Shown here piece after piece: positions 26,229 through 35,611 of a DNA stretch of 64,000 nt. Made by a program: the position numbers and the translations under genes. A model generated the notes under the pieces. The model made no database searches and had not been told where the DNA came from. It saw only the letters and a program-made list of their open reading frames with translations. Source of the stretch: Candidatus Sulfotelmatobacter sp. (GTDB lineage: Bacteria; Acidobacteriota; Terriglobia; Terriglobales; Acidobacteriaceae); contig JASHOH010000227.1 in NCBI GenBank assembly GCA_030041215.1, forward strand, positions 1 through 64,000, given 5' to 3'. Within the stretch, counting starts at the first letter, position 1. Every line of letters starts with the position of its first letter.

Positions 26229-26528
26229 GTGATTAATATCTTTGTTCGAAACCTGGATCCAACAACTACCGAAGCACAATTGAAGGATCTTTTCGCGGCT
26301 TACGGGTCAGTGGAAACCGTCATCATCGTGAAGGATCGTGATACCGAAGGGCCTCGCGGTTTCGCTTTCGTTGAAATGACCAATGATGCAGAAGCCCAGG
26401 CGGCCATAGAATCTCTGAATGGATTCCGTTTGAATGACCGCGCGATGAGACTGAACGAAGCTCGCCCGAAGCCGAAGCATGACTCTACTCACGATTCGTC
26501 ACGAGAGCACAGGCGTCATAGAATTTGA
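26229..26528 (+). CDS. RNA-binding protein, single RRM domain (second copy)
   Basis: 99 residues from a GTG: INIFVRNLDPTTTEAQLKDL (RNP2-like) and RGFAFVEM (RNP1), with RLNEARPKPKHDSTHDSSR at the end. Paralogue of the 24067-24414 protein but with a short His/Arg-rich tail instead of the glycine-rich one. Downstream of csp and its terminator, so probably on its own promoter. Confidence 0.9.
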   Translation: MINIFVRNLDPTTTEAQLKDLFAAYGSVETVIIVKDRDTEGPRGFAFVEMTNDAEAQAAIESLNGFRLNDRAMRLNEARPKPKHDSTHDSSREHRRHRI

Positions 26529-26596
26529 AAGGCAAGCCTGGCCATCTTGGGCACGGCACTCGGTAAACTTCCAAGTTAGCTTCTTATGGATTCTCT

Positions 26597-26941
26597 TTGA
26601 CACGCGAAGAACTTAGCGCTTCCTATGCCATCATCCGGCACAACGTCCGGACATACCGCTCGGGCGGAGTGGTTGAAGTGGTCAAAAGCAGGCAACTCGC
26701 AGAGTCAACTTTGCAGTAGCTCGAAGCATGCCAAGACTCATCAGATCAATACGAGGGATGGCGTTACCTCATTGCGAAAACCAATGAAAAGCCTGGAATT
26801 GATCCCGTTGAGGCCACCCAGCGGCGGCAGCAGCAATTGGAACTACGGGAATCGAGAGCGATGCCAGGAAACGAAATCCTCGGTCAGCCTTCCGGACAGA
26901 CCACGCCCCCGGCGCTTACCCCCTGGGGAGTAGGGGTGTAG
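26597..26941 (+). pseudogene. small conserved protein interrupted by an in-frame TAG
   Basis: From TTG at 26597 the frame reads ELSASYAIIRHNVRTYRSG and GVVEVVKSRQLAESTLQ, then TAG at 26717-26719, then continues in the same frame with LEACQDSSDQYEGWRYLIAK and a charged C-terminus to TAG at 26939-26941. The two halves look like one small helical protein of about 114 residues. A nonsense mutation is the simple reading; a 40-residue product is possible. Other genes here end in TAG, so recoding is unlikely. Confidence 0.6.
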
Positions 26942-27253
26942 CAATTTGCCCTCAATGCGTATAACCCCCTCACACGGTTGACTCCTTCCCGGGAGCTCCT
27001 TAAACTTAGCTGTCATTTTTTGATTTTTGCACTTGGCAGATCAACTGGCCGCTTTTCACCAAAGAGCTCGATAAAACCAGCGGAGCCGGACATCGCACCT
27101 GATACCGACTGATACCATTTCGGTAGAATTGCAGGCGATAAGAGAAACTATAGAAACTGTAGCCGAAGTTGCGAATGTGCTTGCAAGCCCCATAAATACT
27201 GGCTACTATCGCTATGTGTAGGGATCACAGCAGGATAGCGAAAACGGCGGTAA

Positions 27254-27275
27254 TCGAATCCCTCCCTCTCCGCCA
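27254..27275 (+). repeat. right attachment core (attR) of the right island
   Basis: 22 bases identical to 8000-8021, the T-loop to CCA end of tRNA-Ser(GCU). No 5' part of a tRNA precedes it. It marks the far end of a 19.3-kb island. Short direct repeats (CTGATACC twice near 27099-27116 and AGAAACT twice near 27143-27158) lie just inside and may be integrase arm sites. Confidence 0.85.
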
Positions 27276-27452
27276 GTCCTTTTGTTTCTACTATTTACAG
27301 CACGTGACTACCAACTGCCTACCAAATTTCAATCATTTTGCTTCCGGCGCGGTAACAAAGTACTGGAGGCAGAATGGCAGTCGCACTCTATCGCCAGGTC
27401 GGCCCTCGGGTGCGATTTCCAAGGGAAACGGAGTGGCGTATCATCTGAGGCC

Positions 27453-27683
27453 ATGGCCAAACGCGGAAATCCGAACTGGGGCAAGCCGCGGCCGCATGCT
27501 CTAGCGCTTCGAACTGAGTTCGAGGTGCAGGTAAAGCGGTTGGGGCTAACCAAAGCGGAGTATGTGACATCTGCAGCGCTAAAAGCATGGTGTGAGCGCA
27601 ACCGGAACCGCGTCTACATCCCCGAGTGGCTTCTCAAAGAGTGGCGGATCGAGGTTGACACTACGTACAGCCACGTGGCGTAG
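27453..27683 (+). CDS. small conserved protein outside the island
   Basis: The ATG at 27453 gives 76 residues: MAKRGNPNWGKPRPHALAL, then EFEVQVKRLGLTKAEYVTSA and VYIPEWLLKEWRIEV. It looks like a small DNA-binding-like protein that recurs in acidobacterial genomes. No annotated function. It is the first gene after attR. Reading frames upstream of 27453 lack a good start. Confidence 0.55.
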   Translation: MAKRGNPNWGKPRPHALALRTEFEVQVKRLGLTKAEYVTSAALKAWCERNRNRVYIPEWLLKEWRIEVDTTYSHVA

Positions 27684-27992
27684 CCAGCCGTATTGGCACG
27701 GTGAGCATTCCGGTCGAGCTGAAATAGGACGCTTTGGTGGCGGATAGTTCCCCCCATTTTCCTCAACGCATGGCGTGGCGCATCCAGCGAATACGTGCCG
27801 TCGATTCCATTCGAATTCGGCGCAGTGTCCTCGTCACATACCTCGAAAGTGGTACCGCAAGGTTCCAAAACCAAGGGATTCGGCGTCTTGTATTTCTTGT
27901 TTATGCTGGCTCGTTGAACACTTGATTCAGTGCCCAGTGAACCGGCCCATCAATCGAATCGCCGAAACACTTTGACCTATATCTGCGCCATT
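27684..27992. other. no gene seen
   Basis: About 310 bases in front of the GH16 gene. Short open frames here have no family-like sequence. Probably the promoter region for the glucanase. Confidence 0.45.
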
Positions 27993-28832
27993 GTGAAACA
28001 CCATCCCCTGGCTGCAATCGTCCTTCTTGCTGTATGTCTGCAAGGCCGGGCACGCCCGAAAGCGGCGATAACCGCATCTGCCACGAAGCTTGGTTGGATA
28101 TTGACGTGGAGCGATGAGTTTAACGGGGCAAACGGTTCTCCACCGGACCCGAGTAAGTGGGTGGTGGAGACCGGCGGAAACGGCTGGGGCAATAATGAAC
28201 TTGAATACTACACTCCTCGCAGCAAAAACGTTCGCCTAGAGAATGGCAATCTTGTAATCGAGGCAATCAAAGAAAAATTCGTTGGCCCGGACGCCGTTCA
28301 GCGCAACTACACATCGGCGCGTCTCAAGACGGAAGGGCATTTCAGTCAACGCTACGGCAGATTCGAGGCACGAATCCAGATTCCATCGGGGCAAGGCGCA
28401 TGGCCTGCGTTTTGGATGCTCGGCGACGACTATCCTGTCAAGGGCTGGCCGGCTTGCGGGGAGATCGATGTTATGGAAAGCAGCGGCTCCGAAGCGGACA
28501 CCATCGAAGGCAGCCTGCACGGTCCGGGATACTCTGGCACGAACCCATTAACCGCTGCTTATCAGCTGCCCAGGGGGCGGTTCAGTGACTCTTTCCACGT
28601 TTTCGCCATAGAGTGGGAGCCGCAAGTGGTGCGTTTCTATGTTGACGACAAGCTTTACGCCACGCGAACCCCGGCGGATCTGCCGGCCGGTAAACCGTGG
28701 GTGTATGACCACGCATTTTTTCTCTTGTTGAATTTGGCGGTTGGTGGAGATTTTCCGGGCCGCCCCGGCGATTCGACTCTCTTCCCCCAGCGAATGCTGG
28801 TGGACTACGTGCGTGTGTACACGCGCAAGTAA
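27993..28832 (+). CDS. glycoside hydrolase family 16 (beta-glucanase)
   Basis: I choose the GTG at 27993, which makes a signal peptide (KHHPLAAIVLLAVCLQG) the N-terminus; an in-frame GTG lies 63 bp upstream. WILTWSDEFNGANGSPPDPS and GNGWGNNELEYYT open the GH16 jelly roll. The catalytic motif is GEIDVMESSG (E-I-D-x-x-E). About 279 residues, a single catalytic domain. It should cut beta-1,3 or beta-1,3-1,4 glucans outside the cytoplasm. It precedes the TonB receptor by 162 bp, so uptake of its products is likely. Confidence 0.93.
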   Translation: MKHHPLAAIVLLAVCLQGRARPKAAITASATKLGWILTWSDEFNGANGSPPDPSKWVVETGGNGWGNNELEYYTPRSKNVRLENGNLVIEAIKEKFVGPDAVQRNYTSARLKTEGHFSQRYGRFEARIQIPSGQGAWPAFWMLGDDYPVKGWPACGEIDVMESSGSEADTIEGSLHGPGYSGTNPLTAAYQLPRGRFSDSFHVFAIEWEPQVVRFYVDDKLYATRTPADLPAGKPWVYDHAFFLLLNLAVGGDFPGRPGDSTLFPQRMLVDYVRVYTRK

Positions 28833-28842
28833 TTGTTACGGA

Positions 28843-28858
28843 TGGCTTGCTGATTGCG
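28843..28858 (+). promoter_or_regulatory. possible sigma-54 type -24/-12 element before the TonB receptor
   Basis: TGGCTTGCTGATTGCG has TGGC and TTGC 11 bases apart, as in a sigma-54 promoter, 137 bp before the receptor start. The base after TTGC is G, not A or T, and I find no site like those of the regulon at 40-55 kb at the matching upstream distance. Low confidence. Confidence 0.25.
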
Positions 28859-28994
28859 GGCAGAAAGTAGGTTCATGAGATGAGATGCAGACCTGACAAC
28901 AATCGTGTAAGCTTTCTTCACTTTCCGAACAGCGACGGCGCAGCCCTCCAACGCTTGCCTTGCCCGTCCGTAGCAGTGGGATTGCGGGGGTCAA

Positions 28995-31900
28995 ATGAAA
29001 TTGCGGTTCGCACTTTTCTTGGCGTTTTTCTTCAGCGCCGGAGAAATGTTTGCGCAATCCGACCGTGCCACGATCAGCGGAACCGTCAAAGATGTTAGCG
29101 GAGCGCTGGTCGCGGGAGCGCAGCTCGTCGTGACCAATGTGAACACTAATCTCGAGTCCACTACCATAACGGACGCGTCTGGTCGGTTTACGTTCTTGAA
29201 CCTGGCCATCGGTCATTACGGGATTACTTGTTCGAAGGATGGGTTTGAGGAGTACCGCCGTGTGGGTCTTGATCTTGCGATCAGTCAGGCAACTGACATT
29301 AACATCGTCCTCAGAATTGGCTCGAAGACTGAGACCATGACCGTTGTCGGAGACACACCACAGCTTCAAACACAGACGTCGTCAATCTCAACGAATTTAG
29401 GCAATGCCGCGGTCACGGAGTTGCCTCTTAATGTACAAGGGGGCCGGAATCTTGCAGCTTTTATGTTTGACTATGTACCCGGTGTGGAGGGGAGCGGCGC
29501 CAACCCATCGGACAAAGATTTTGCCTCTCACATTAATGGCAGTCTGAGCGACACCAAAGAGGTCATGATTGACGGCACTTCGGCGGTGTCACAGATTGGT
29601 GGTTATCTCAGTGAATCTAGCCCTCCGATGGAAGCCGTGCAGGAATTTCAAGTTACGAGCGCCGGCATTACCGCCGATAATGGGCGCACCGGCGGCGGCG
29701 TGTTCCGTTACGAAATGAAGTCGGGAACGAATGCCTGGCATGGCAGCAGCCTCTATTACATGCACAACGAGGCATTCGACGCGAGATCCTGGGGAGACAT
29801 CTATAACGAGGCGTTTTGCGTGAACGCCGCCGACGGCGATCCGTCGCAGACCATGAGTTGTCAGCGAGGCTTCGGTAAACCGGTTGACAGCTTGTATGAC
29901 TATGGCGCCAGCTTTGGTGGTCCGATTAAGAAAGACAAGCTGTTTTTCTACGCAGCCTGGGAGCGGTATACCTTTGCCAACGACGGAATCGGCGCGCTGT
30001 CCTCGACCGTTCCTACGACGGCTTTTCTGAGCGGCAATTTCAGCGCGCTTCTGGATACGTCGGTCGTGCTCGGAACCGACAGCGCAGGCCAAACTGTCTA
30101 CAAGGGCGCAATTATTGATCCGCAGACCGGGGATGCCTTCCCGGGAAATGTCATTCCTGCCTCACGCATCAGCGCCGTTTCTCAGGGGATTGTGGGCCTC
30201 TACGAGAAGTACTACCAACCGCTTGCGCCGACTCTCACGAATAACAATGCACTGCCACTCAACAGCCCGGCCACCTGGTACCGAAGCAATGAATACAGTA
30301 TGAAGATCGATTACAACGCGACAGAAAGACACCGTCTGGATGGATCGATCATTTATGCGTATATTCCGCGCCTGCTTTCGGATCAGGGCGGAATCTGGTC
30401 AGCCGGATCTTCAGACGGCGGGCCCATGGCCAATGCATATGACCACAACACAACAGCCCCTTCGCTGCGTGCACGCGATTCCTGGACCATCTCAAGTACG
30501 CTGCTGAACGTGTTCAGCGTGACCTTCAACCGCTTCCGCAATCCGAGTGAAGCGCGGTCACGTGAGGGTGATTGGCCGACGACGTTAGGATTGGGTAATT
30601 TTGGCGCAGGAAATTTCCCCATCATCAAGTTCCAGGGCATCAACAGCACGGACCATACCTACGTCGACGGTTTGCCCATCGACGAGACACAGCTTGGCAG
30701 CCAGTTCAACGATTTCTATGCCGCCAATACTTTTATCTATGACGACACGCTCTCCTGGGTTCACGGCCGCAATACGTCGAAATTCGGAGCCGAATTTCGG
30801 GTGCAGCAATTCAACTCCCACGGCGACTACGGAGTGCCCACCTTCATCTTCGATCCGGCGCAAACCGCAGGCAGCTTCGGACCAAATGCGGGGTTCGGAT
30901 TTGCCAGCTTCTTATTAGGAGATGTGAACCAGGCATCGGTTAGCGAGCCCAACAATACTTATGGAAGACGCAAGTCGGTGTCGTTATTCGCACAGGACAA
31001 TATCAAGCTCACATCTCGATTCACGCTGAACGCAAATCTGCGCTGGGATTTCAACGGCCGCTATCACGAGAAATACGGCCATTGGTCGAACTTCGACACC
31101 ACCGCGATCAATCCTGTTACTGGCCAGCCAGGAGCTCTGGTATTCGCCAACAACGGGGGCGATTCGTTCGAGACCAAACAGTACTACCACAATTTCTCTG
31201 GCTATATCGGAGGAGCGTACCAACTGACGCCGCGGACGGTAGCACGGGCGTCGTTCGGGGTGTTTTACGTTCCGCTGAATTTAAACACTTACAGCGGAAT
31301 CCCGTATGGCTTCAATCCCGGTTTTGTGCTGAACAACCAAGTGCTGACGCCGTTTGATTGGGATGAGGGTTATCCAGGCACGGCAGTGAATATCGGCAAG
31401 AATCCCAATTTCACTGAATACGGGATGGTCTCGATCGATCCTCGCATGTTGGAGTTGGGTAATGTCCAGGCGTGGTCCGCCGGAGTGCAGCGCGAAGTTG
31501 GCCGTGGCGTGATGGTTGAGGCCAATGTCATTCAAAATCACGGCTACCATCTTGAGAGCGGATATGTGGACGCGAACCAACCTGTATTGTCCGCGTACAC
31601 GGCCATTGTGCAAGCAGGCCTGCAGTATGCCACAGTGACCATACCCGGCTTCATCGGACCTGGCTGGGCCTCGGTGGCGCCGTTCCCAAATGTCGCCTTG
31701 ACCTACGGGCCGCTTTATTTCGTCGGTTCGCCGCGGGGAAATACCGATTATCAATCGCTGCAGATCACGGTTAAGAAACAGACAACCCACGGATTATCAA
31801 TTCTGGCCGGTTACAACCTGTCCTCCTCTCATGGAGACACCGATACTGCCTTCGAAGATTTGTACTACGCCGGGCCACTGCAGGACGTCTATAACCTGCA

Positions 31901-32492
31901 GCAGGAGCGGCACACGATCTCCGATTTCGATCAGACGCACATTGTCAAAGGATACGCTCTATACGATCTGCCTTTTGGTCGCGGAAAAGCCTTACTCACC
32001 AAGGGAAGCCCTGGCGTCAATGCCTTAGTGGGTGGATGGACGATCAGTGGAGATTTTCATTATGCCAGCGGAATGCCGATGCGGATTCCGGCCAATGTGT
32101 ACTATCCAGGCATCACAAACGTGTACTCCGACATCGTCCCCGGCTGCGATTTCAACGAGCACCCGCACGTTCCGGTCGGCGGAAACTATTTCAATCCGGC
32201 TTGCTTTGTGAACCCGCCCAATGGAGAATTCGGCAACGCGCCCGGGTATCTTGCCGGGCTCCGAAATCCTGGTTTCGCGGCGGAGGATCTCGGGGTAAGC
32301 AAGGCGCAGTCGTTCGGCGAACACTATCAGCTACGTCTATATTTTCAGATGTTTAACGTACTCAATCGTCATGGGTTTAGTGGCCCCAACACACAAATTG
32401 GCACTGCTGGCTTTGGCGAGATCCTGCCGCAAGATCTCAATGGCCTTCCGGGACCTCGAGTAGGCCAGTTCGGAGCGCGTTTCAGTTTTTGA
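28995..32492 (+). CDS. Oar-like TonB-dependent receptor with carboxypeptidase-regulatory-like domain
   Basis: 1165 residues, about usual for acidobacterial Oar-type receptors. Signal peptide (FALFLAFFFSAGEMFAQ), then a carboxypeptidase-regulatory-like beta sandwich (ATISGTVKDVSGALVAGAQL, about 25-110), then a plug domain (VTELPLNVQGGRNLAAFM, about 135-240), then a long beta-barrel rich in Tyr/Asn/Gly ending in RVGQFGARFSF, with a terminal Phe as in outer-membrane barrels. Probable importer of oligosaccharides made by the neighbouring GH16. The stop overlaps the start of the kinase gene (ATGA at 32489). Confidence 0.92.
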   Translation: MKLRFALFLAFFFSAGEMFAQSDRATISGTVKDVSGALVAGAQLVVTNVNTNLESTTITDASGRFTFLNLAIGHYGITCSKDGFEEYRRVGLDLAISQATDINIVLRIGSKTETMTVVGDTPQLQTQTSSISTNLGNAAVTELPLNVQGGRNLAAFMFDYVPGVEGSGANPSDKDFASHINGSLSDTKEVMIDGTSAVSQIGGYLSESSPPMEAVQEFQVTSAGITADNGRTGGGVFRYEMKSGTNAWHGSSLYYMHNEAFDARSWGDIYNEAFCVNAADGDPSQTMSCQRGFGKPVDSLYDYGASFGGPIKKDKLFFYAAWERYTFANDGIGALSSTVPTTAFLSGNFSALLDTSVVLGTDSAGQTVYKGAIIDPQTGDAFPGNVIPASRISAVSQGIVGLYEKYYQPLAPTLTNNNALPLNSPATWYRSNEYSMKIDYNATERHRLDGSIIYAYIPRLLSDQGGIWSAGSSDGGPMANAYDHNTTAPSLRARDSWTISSTLLNVFSVTFNRFRNPSEARSREGDWPTTLGLGNFGAGNFPIIKFQGINSTDHTYVDGLPIDETQLGSQFNDFYAANTFIYDDTLSWVHGRNTSKFGAEFRVQQFNSHGDYGVPTFIFDPAQTAGSFGPNAGFGFASFLLGDVNQASVSEPNNTYGRRKSVSLFAQDNIKLTSRFTLNANLRWDFNGRYHEKYGHWSNFDTTAINPVTGQPGALVFANNGGDSFETKQYYHNFSGYIGGAYQLTPRTVARASFGVFYVPLNLNTYSGIPYGFNPGFVLNNQVLTPFDWDEGYPGTAVNIGKNPNFTEYGMVSIDPRMLELGNVQAWSAGVQREVGRGVMVEANVIQNHGYHLESGYVDANQPVLSAYTAIVQAGLQYATVTIPGFIGPGWASVAPFPNVALTYGPLYFVGSPRGNTDYQSLQITVKKQTTHGLSILAGYNLSSSHGDTDTAFEDLYYAGPLQDVYNLQQERHTISDFDQTHIVKGYALYDLPFGRGKALLTKGSPGVNALVGGWTISGDFHYASGMPMRIPANVYYPGITNVYSDIVPGCDFNEHPHVPVGGNYFNPACFVNPPNGEFGNAPGYLAGLRNPGFAAEDLGVSKAQSFGEHYQLRLYFQMFNVLNRHGFSGPNTQIGTAGFGEILPQDLNGLPGPRVGQFGARFSF

Positions 32493-33835
32493 CAGGAGGC
32501 GGCATCAAGAGCGATATCTCAATGCGGAGAACCCTCAAGGTCACTTCTTCCCTGTCATCCCGCATTACGGGCTTCTCGGTTTGTGTTCCTCCGATCGATT
32601 TCCCCGGCGTCATCGTTCTGTTCGTCATTTGCTCCGCGCTCTGTGGCTGCCAGTCGGCGAGACATCAACTCGGTCTCAGCACCCGTCCCACGATCGAATT
32701 CACGGATGTGCCTCTGGCTGGCGTGGACAATCCTGACAAGGTGAGCGCCATCAGCGGACGTGTGTTCGGCGCCCGGCCGGGCCAGCAGATTGTGCTCTAC
32801 GCCCACGCTAAAACGTCATGGTGGGTGCAGCCGTTCGCAAATCAACCCTTCACTAAAATTCAGAGCAATTCAGAGTGGAGCAGCACGACACATCCGGGGG
32901 CCGAATACGCGGCCCTGCTCGTCGGCCCCGACTTTCACCCGCCCCTCACACCAAACGTGTTGCCAACCGAAGGTGTCTTTGCATCTGCAATTACGAAGGG
33001 CGAATTGGCCTTCTGGCATCGATGGTGGTTTGTGCCTTTATGCGTGATTGTGGGCGCCGCCATCATATTTGGAGCGCACCGTTTCAGACTGCGTCAAATG
33101 AGCAAGAGATTAAATTTGCGCTTCGAGGAACGGCTAGCCGAACGCACGAGGGTCGCTCAAGAACTGCATGATACCTTACTGCAAGGTGTGCTGAGTGCCT
33201 CCATGCAACTTCATGTAGCTGTGGACCAACTGCCCGAAAATTCACCCGTCCGTCCGGCCCTCAACCGGGTCTTGCAATTGATGGGGCGAGTTGTGGACGA
33301 AGGCCGGAACACGCTTCGCGGTCTGCGGTCGTCAATTGAGAGCGCGCAAGACCTGGAGAATTCGTTTTCGCGTGTTCCCCAAGAGGTTGGAATGCCCGAA
33401 GGGATTGACTTTCGCGTCGTGGTGGAAGGGTCGTGTATGCCGTTGCGCTCACTCGTCCGCGACGACATTTACAGAATTGGGCGAGAAGCGCTCGTAAATG
33501 CGTTCCGCCATGCCCGCGCCAGCCGAATTGACCTGCAGCTGGACTACGACCCCAGCCAGTTGCGCGTCCTTGTCCGTGACGACGGGTGCGGGATTGACAC
33601 CAATGTGCTCAAATCCGGACGAGATGGCCACTGGGGGTTATCAGGAATGCGCGAGCGGGCCGGTAGAATTGGTGCCCGCCTCAAAGTCTTGAGCCGCGCT
33701 GGAGCAGGAACTGAAGTTGAGCTTTGCGTTCCCGGTGATATTGCCTTCGAATCCTCTTCTTCGAGTTCGTCATCGAAGTGGTTATGCGATCTGTACCAAA
33801 GGCATCTGAGAAGAGAGCAGCGGGTACCTGAATAA
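32489..33835 (+). CDS. LiaS/NarX-type sensor histidine kinase with exported N-terminal domain
   Basis: 448 residues. Signal or lipid-type start (about 40-55), then an extracytoplasmic domain of about 130 residues (IEFTDVPLAGVDN, IVLYAHAKTSWWVQPF, THPGAEYAALLVG) that is also found at the N-terminus of the GH16 lipoprotein at 40457. One membrane helix follows (WWFVPLCVIVGAAIIFGAH), then the kinase: RVAQELHDTLLQGVLSAS (HisKA_3 with the phospho-His), and a HATPase domain (VLVRDDGCGID, GHWGLSGMRERA). The start overlaps the receptor stop, which suggests that receptor and kinase levels are tied. Cognate regulator: 33989-34618. Confidence 0.88.
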   Translation: MTGGGIKSDISMRRTLKVTSSLSSRITGFSVCVPPIDFPGVIVLFVICSALCGCQSARHQLGLSTRPTIEFTDVPLAGVDNPDKVSAISGRVFGARPGQQIVLYAHAKTSWWVQPFANQPFTKIQSNSEWSSTTHPGAEYAALLVGPDFHPPLTPNVLPTEGVFASAITKGELAFWHRWWFVPLCVIVGAAIIFGAHRFRLRQMSKRLNLRFEERLAERTRVAQELHDTLLQGVLSASMQLHVAVDQLPENSPVRPALNRVLQLMGRVVDEGRNTLRGLRSSIESAQDLENSFSRVPQEVGMPEGIDFRVVVEGSCMPLRSLVRDDIYRIGREALVNAFRHARASRIDLQLDYDPSQLRVLVRDDGCGIDTNVLKSGRDGHWGLSGMRERAGRIGARLKVLSRAGAGTEVELCVPGDIAFESSSSSSSSKWLCDLYQRHLRREQRVPE

Positions 33836-33988
33836 CCAGGGGTATAATCGAGGGCGTGCGATTTGGTTGCTCTGGGGATAATAGGTTCTTGAGCGCATGC
33901 CTCTTGAATCCCACTATCGTGGCGGATGTGTGTAAGTGGTTGTCAGTTGTATCCCAAAGGGCTGAAACGTAGGGGGCAAATGGGGTAG

Positions 33989-34618
33989 ATGGCCGAGGCC
34001 GCCAAAATTCGCGTATTCAGCGTGGATGATCACCCTCTCCTGCATGAGGGTCTTGGCATGGTCATAAGAAACCAGCCGGATCTCCAGCTGGTAGCCGAGG
34101 CATTCAACGGCCGCGATGCGATTCTGCGCTTTCGGGAATACATCCCTGACGTGACCTTGATGGACCTCCGGCTTCCCGATATGAGCGGCATCGATGCCAT
34201 GATTGCGATTCGCTCCGAATTTCCTGAGGCCCGCATCATCATTCTGACGACGTTTGCGGGTGATGTGGAGATCCAACGAGCTCTCCAAGCCGGAGCACGA
34301 GCTTATGTACTCAAGAGCATGCCGCCCAGGGAACTCGTGGAAGTCATCCGTCAGGTGCATGCGGGAAAAAAGAGAATCCCCCCCGAGATCGCTGCGCACT
34401 TGGCTGAGCATTACAGCGACGAGCACCTCACTGGCCGCGAGGTAGAAGTTCTCCAGCAGATTGCTGGAGGAAACCGGAACCGTGACATCGCAGGAAAGCT
34501 CTTTATCACTGAAGAGACTGTCAAAGTACATGTCAAGCACATTATGGAAAAGCTGGGTGCTTCCGATCGAACCCAAGCGGTCGCAATCGCTGTGCGCCGA
34601 GGAATTATTCAGCTTTAG
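33989..34618 (+). CDS. NarL-type response regulator
   Basis: 209 residues: receiver with RVFSVDDHPLLHEG, VTLMDLRLPDMSGIDAM (phospho-acceptor Asp) and the Lys in YVLKSMPP, then a LuxR-type HTH (LTGREVEVLQQIAGGNRNRD, then ITEETVKVHVKHIMEKLGA). DNA-binding partner of the kinase immediately upstream. Very similar to the 44666-45295 regulator, reflecting duplication of the module. Confidence 0.93.
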   Translation: MAEAAKIRVFSVDDHPLLHEGLGMVIRNQPDLQLVAEAFNGRDAILRFREYIPDVTLMDLRLPDMSGIDAMIAIRSEFPEARIIILTTFAGDVEIQRALQAGARAYVLKSMPPRELVEVIRQVHAGKKRIPPEIAAHLAEHYSDEHLTGREVEVLQQIAGGNRNRDIAGKLFITEETVKVHVKHIMEKLGASDRTQAVAIAVRRGIIQL

Positions 34619-34746
34619 AACCACTCCAAACAATTCTGGAATATACCCCTATAGTGTTAGGAAAAGACTCCAAGCATAGGGGATTTCAACCTCGTCGCAA
34701 ACTCTTATGCTATGCGTTGGTGTAAGCAGAAGAGTTCGCTGTCCAA

Positions 34747-35160
34747 ATGTTCTCCACATTCCCAGACGGATGGCCCGGTGCATGCCTTCTATTATTGCGT
34801 GCAGCTGCGGGAGCTGGTTTCATAGCGCAAGGGATAGCCTACTTCGGAGCTGAGCACGAAATGGAGGTGCTGATCATGGTGATCGCCGCGCTCATGGTTG
34901 TGGCCGGCGCCTTGCTATTGATTGGCTCCCTGAGTCGATGGGCCGCTATCGCGGCGGCGACTAGCAGCTTGCTTAGCATGTTCTCGTGGTTCCCGGGTCC
35001 GCGCGTTGGTTTGTTTGAGAGCCCGATGACGGCGATTCTAGCCGTTGTAATTGCAGCCTCTTTAGTCTGTCTCGGTCCCGGAGCATTTTCGGTCGATGCC
35101 CGCCTGTTCGGTCGGCGGGAAGTCATCATCCCGAGAAATTCACCGGACAATCAAAATTAA
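34747..35160 (+). CDS. DoxX-like membrane protein
   Basis: 137 residues with four hydrophobic helices (LLLLRAAAGAGFIAQGIAYF, LIMVIAALMVVAGALLLIGS, WAAIAAATSSLLSMFSWF, AILAVVIAASLVCLGPGAFS) and the tail SVDARLFGRREVIIP. It resembles DoxX/DUF-type small membrane proteins. A paralogue at 45454-45858 occupies the same place after the second NarL gene, so the pair belongs to this module. The link to the regulator is unknown. Confidence 0.75.
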   Translation: MFSTFPDGWPGACLLLLRAAAGAGFIAQGIAYFGAEHEMEVLIMVIAALMVVAGALLLIGSLSRWAAIAAATSSLLSMFSWFPGPRVGLFESPMTAILAVVIAASLVCLGPGAFSVDARLFGRREVIIPRNSPDNQN

Positions 35161-35356
35161 GTTCCCTTCCGATCGTCCCCAATCGTGGTACATGCTGACA
35201 AGCCTGTGGTGGTAGCCAAAAAACACTACATCTCGTGATGTGTTCTCAACAGCCATCGTGCGAAGCTTTTGTCTGCAGGTGGGATTAGGGAAACGGGATT
35301 GCGACTCCTGCTTGTATCGCTCTTCATCCTGATCGCCTTGCGAGCAAGGAGTATTT

Positions 35357-35590
35357 ATGGAAAGAGTCATGACCGTCCTCGATTTTATCTTTGGCTGCCA
35401 TCACCGTCATTTGAGCCGTGTTTTCACAATTGATCGCCGGACGTATCGAGTATGCTGCGATTGTGGAGTGAAGTTCCCCTATTCACTGGACTGCATGTGC
35501 ATAGAGCGAAGTGTGCCACGCATTTGGAATAGGCTGGATGCGGTGATTCAGACAAATCGAACGCAAAGTCCGTTTGAAGGGCGAAATTAG
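35357..35590 (+). CDS. small Cys-containing conserved protein
   Basis: 77 residues: CHHRHLSRVFTIDRRTYRVC then CDCGVKFPYSLDCMCI. The CC...CG and C/H residues suggest a zinc-binding fold. AAGGAG precedes the ATG by seven bases. Similar small proteins occur scattered in acidobacterial genomes; the function is not known. Confidence 0.6.
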   Translation: MERVMTVLDFIFGCHHRHLSRVFTIDRRTYRVCCDCGVKFPYSLDCMCIERSVPRIWNRLDAVIQTNRTQSPFEGRN

Positions 35591-35611
35591 CTGCGCGAGT
35601 ACTTCGAGAAG

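Noticed and set aside
27254-27275. Possible tRNA gene
   Set aside because: Only the 3' end is present; it is an attachment-site copy.
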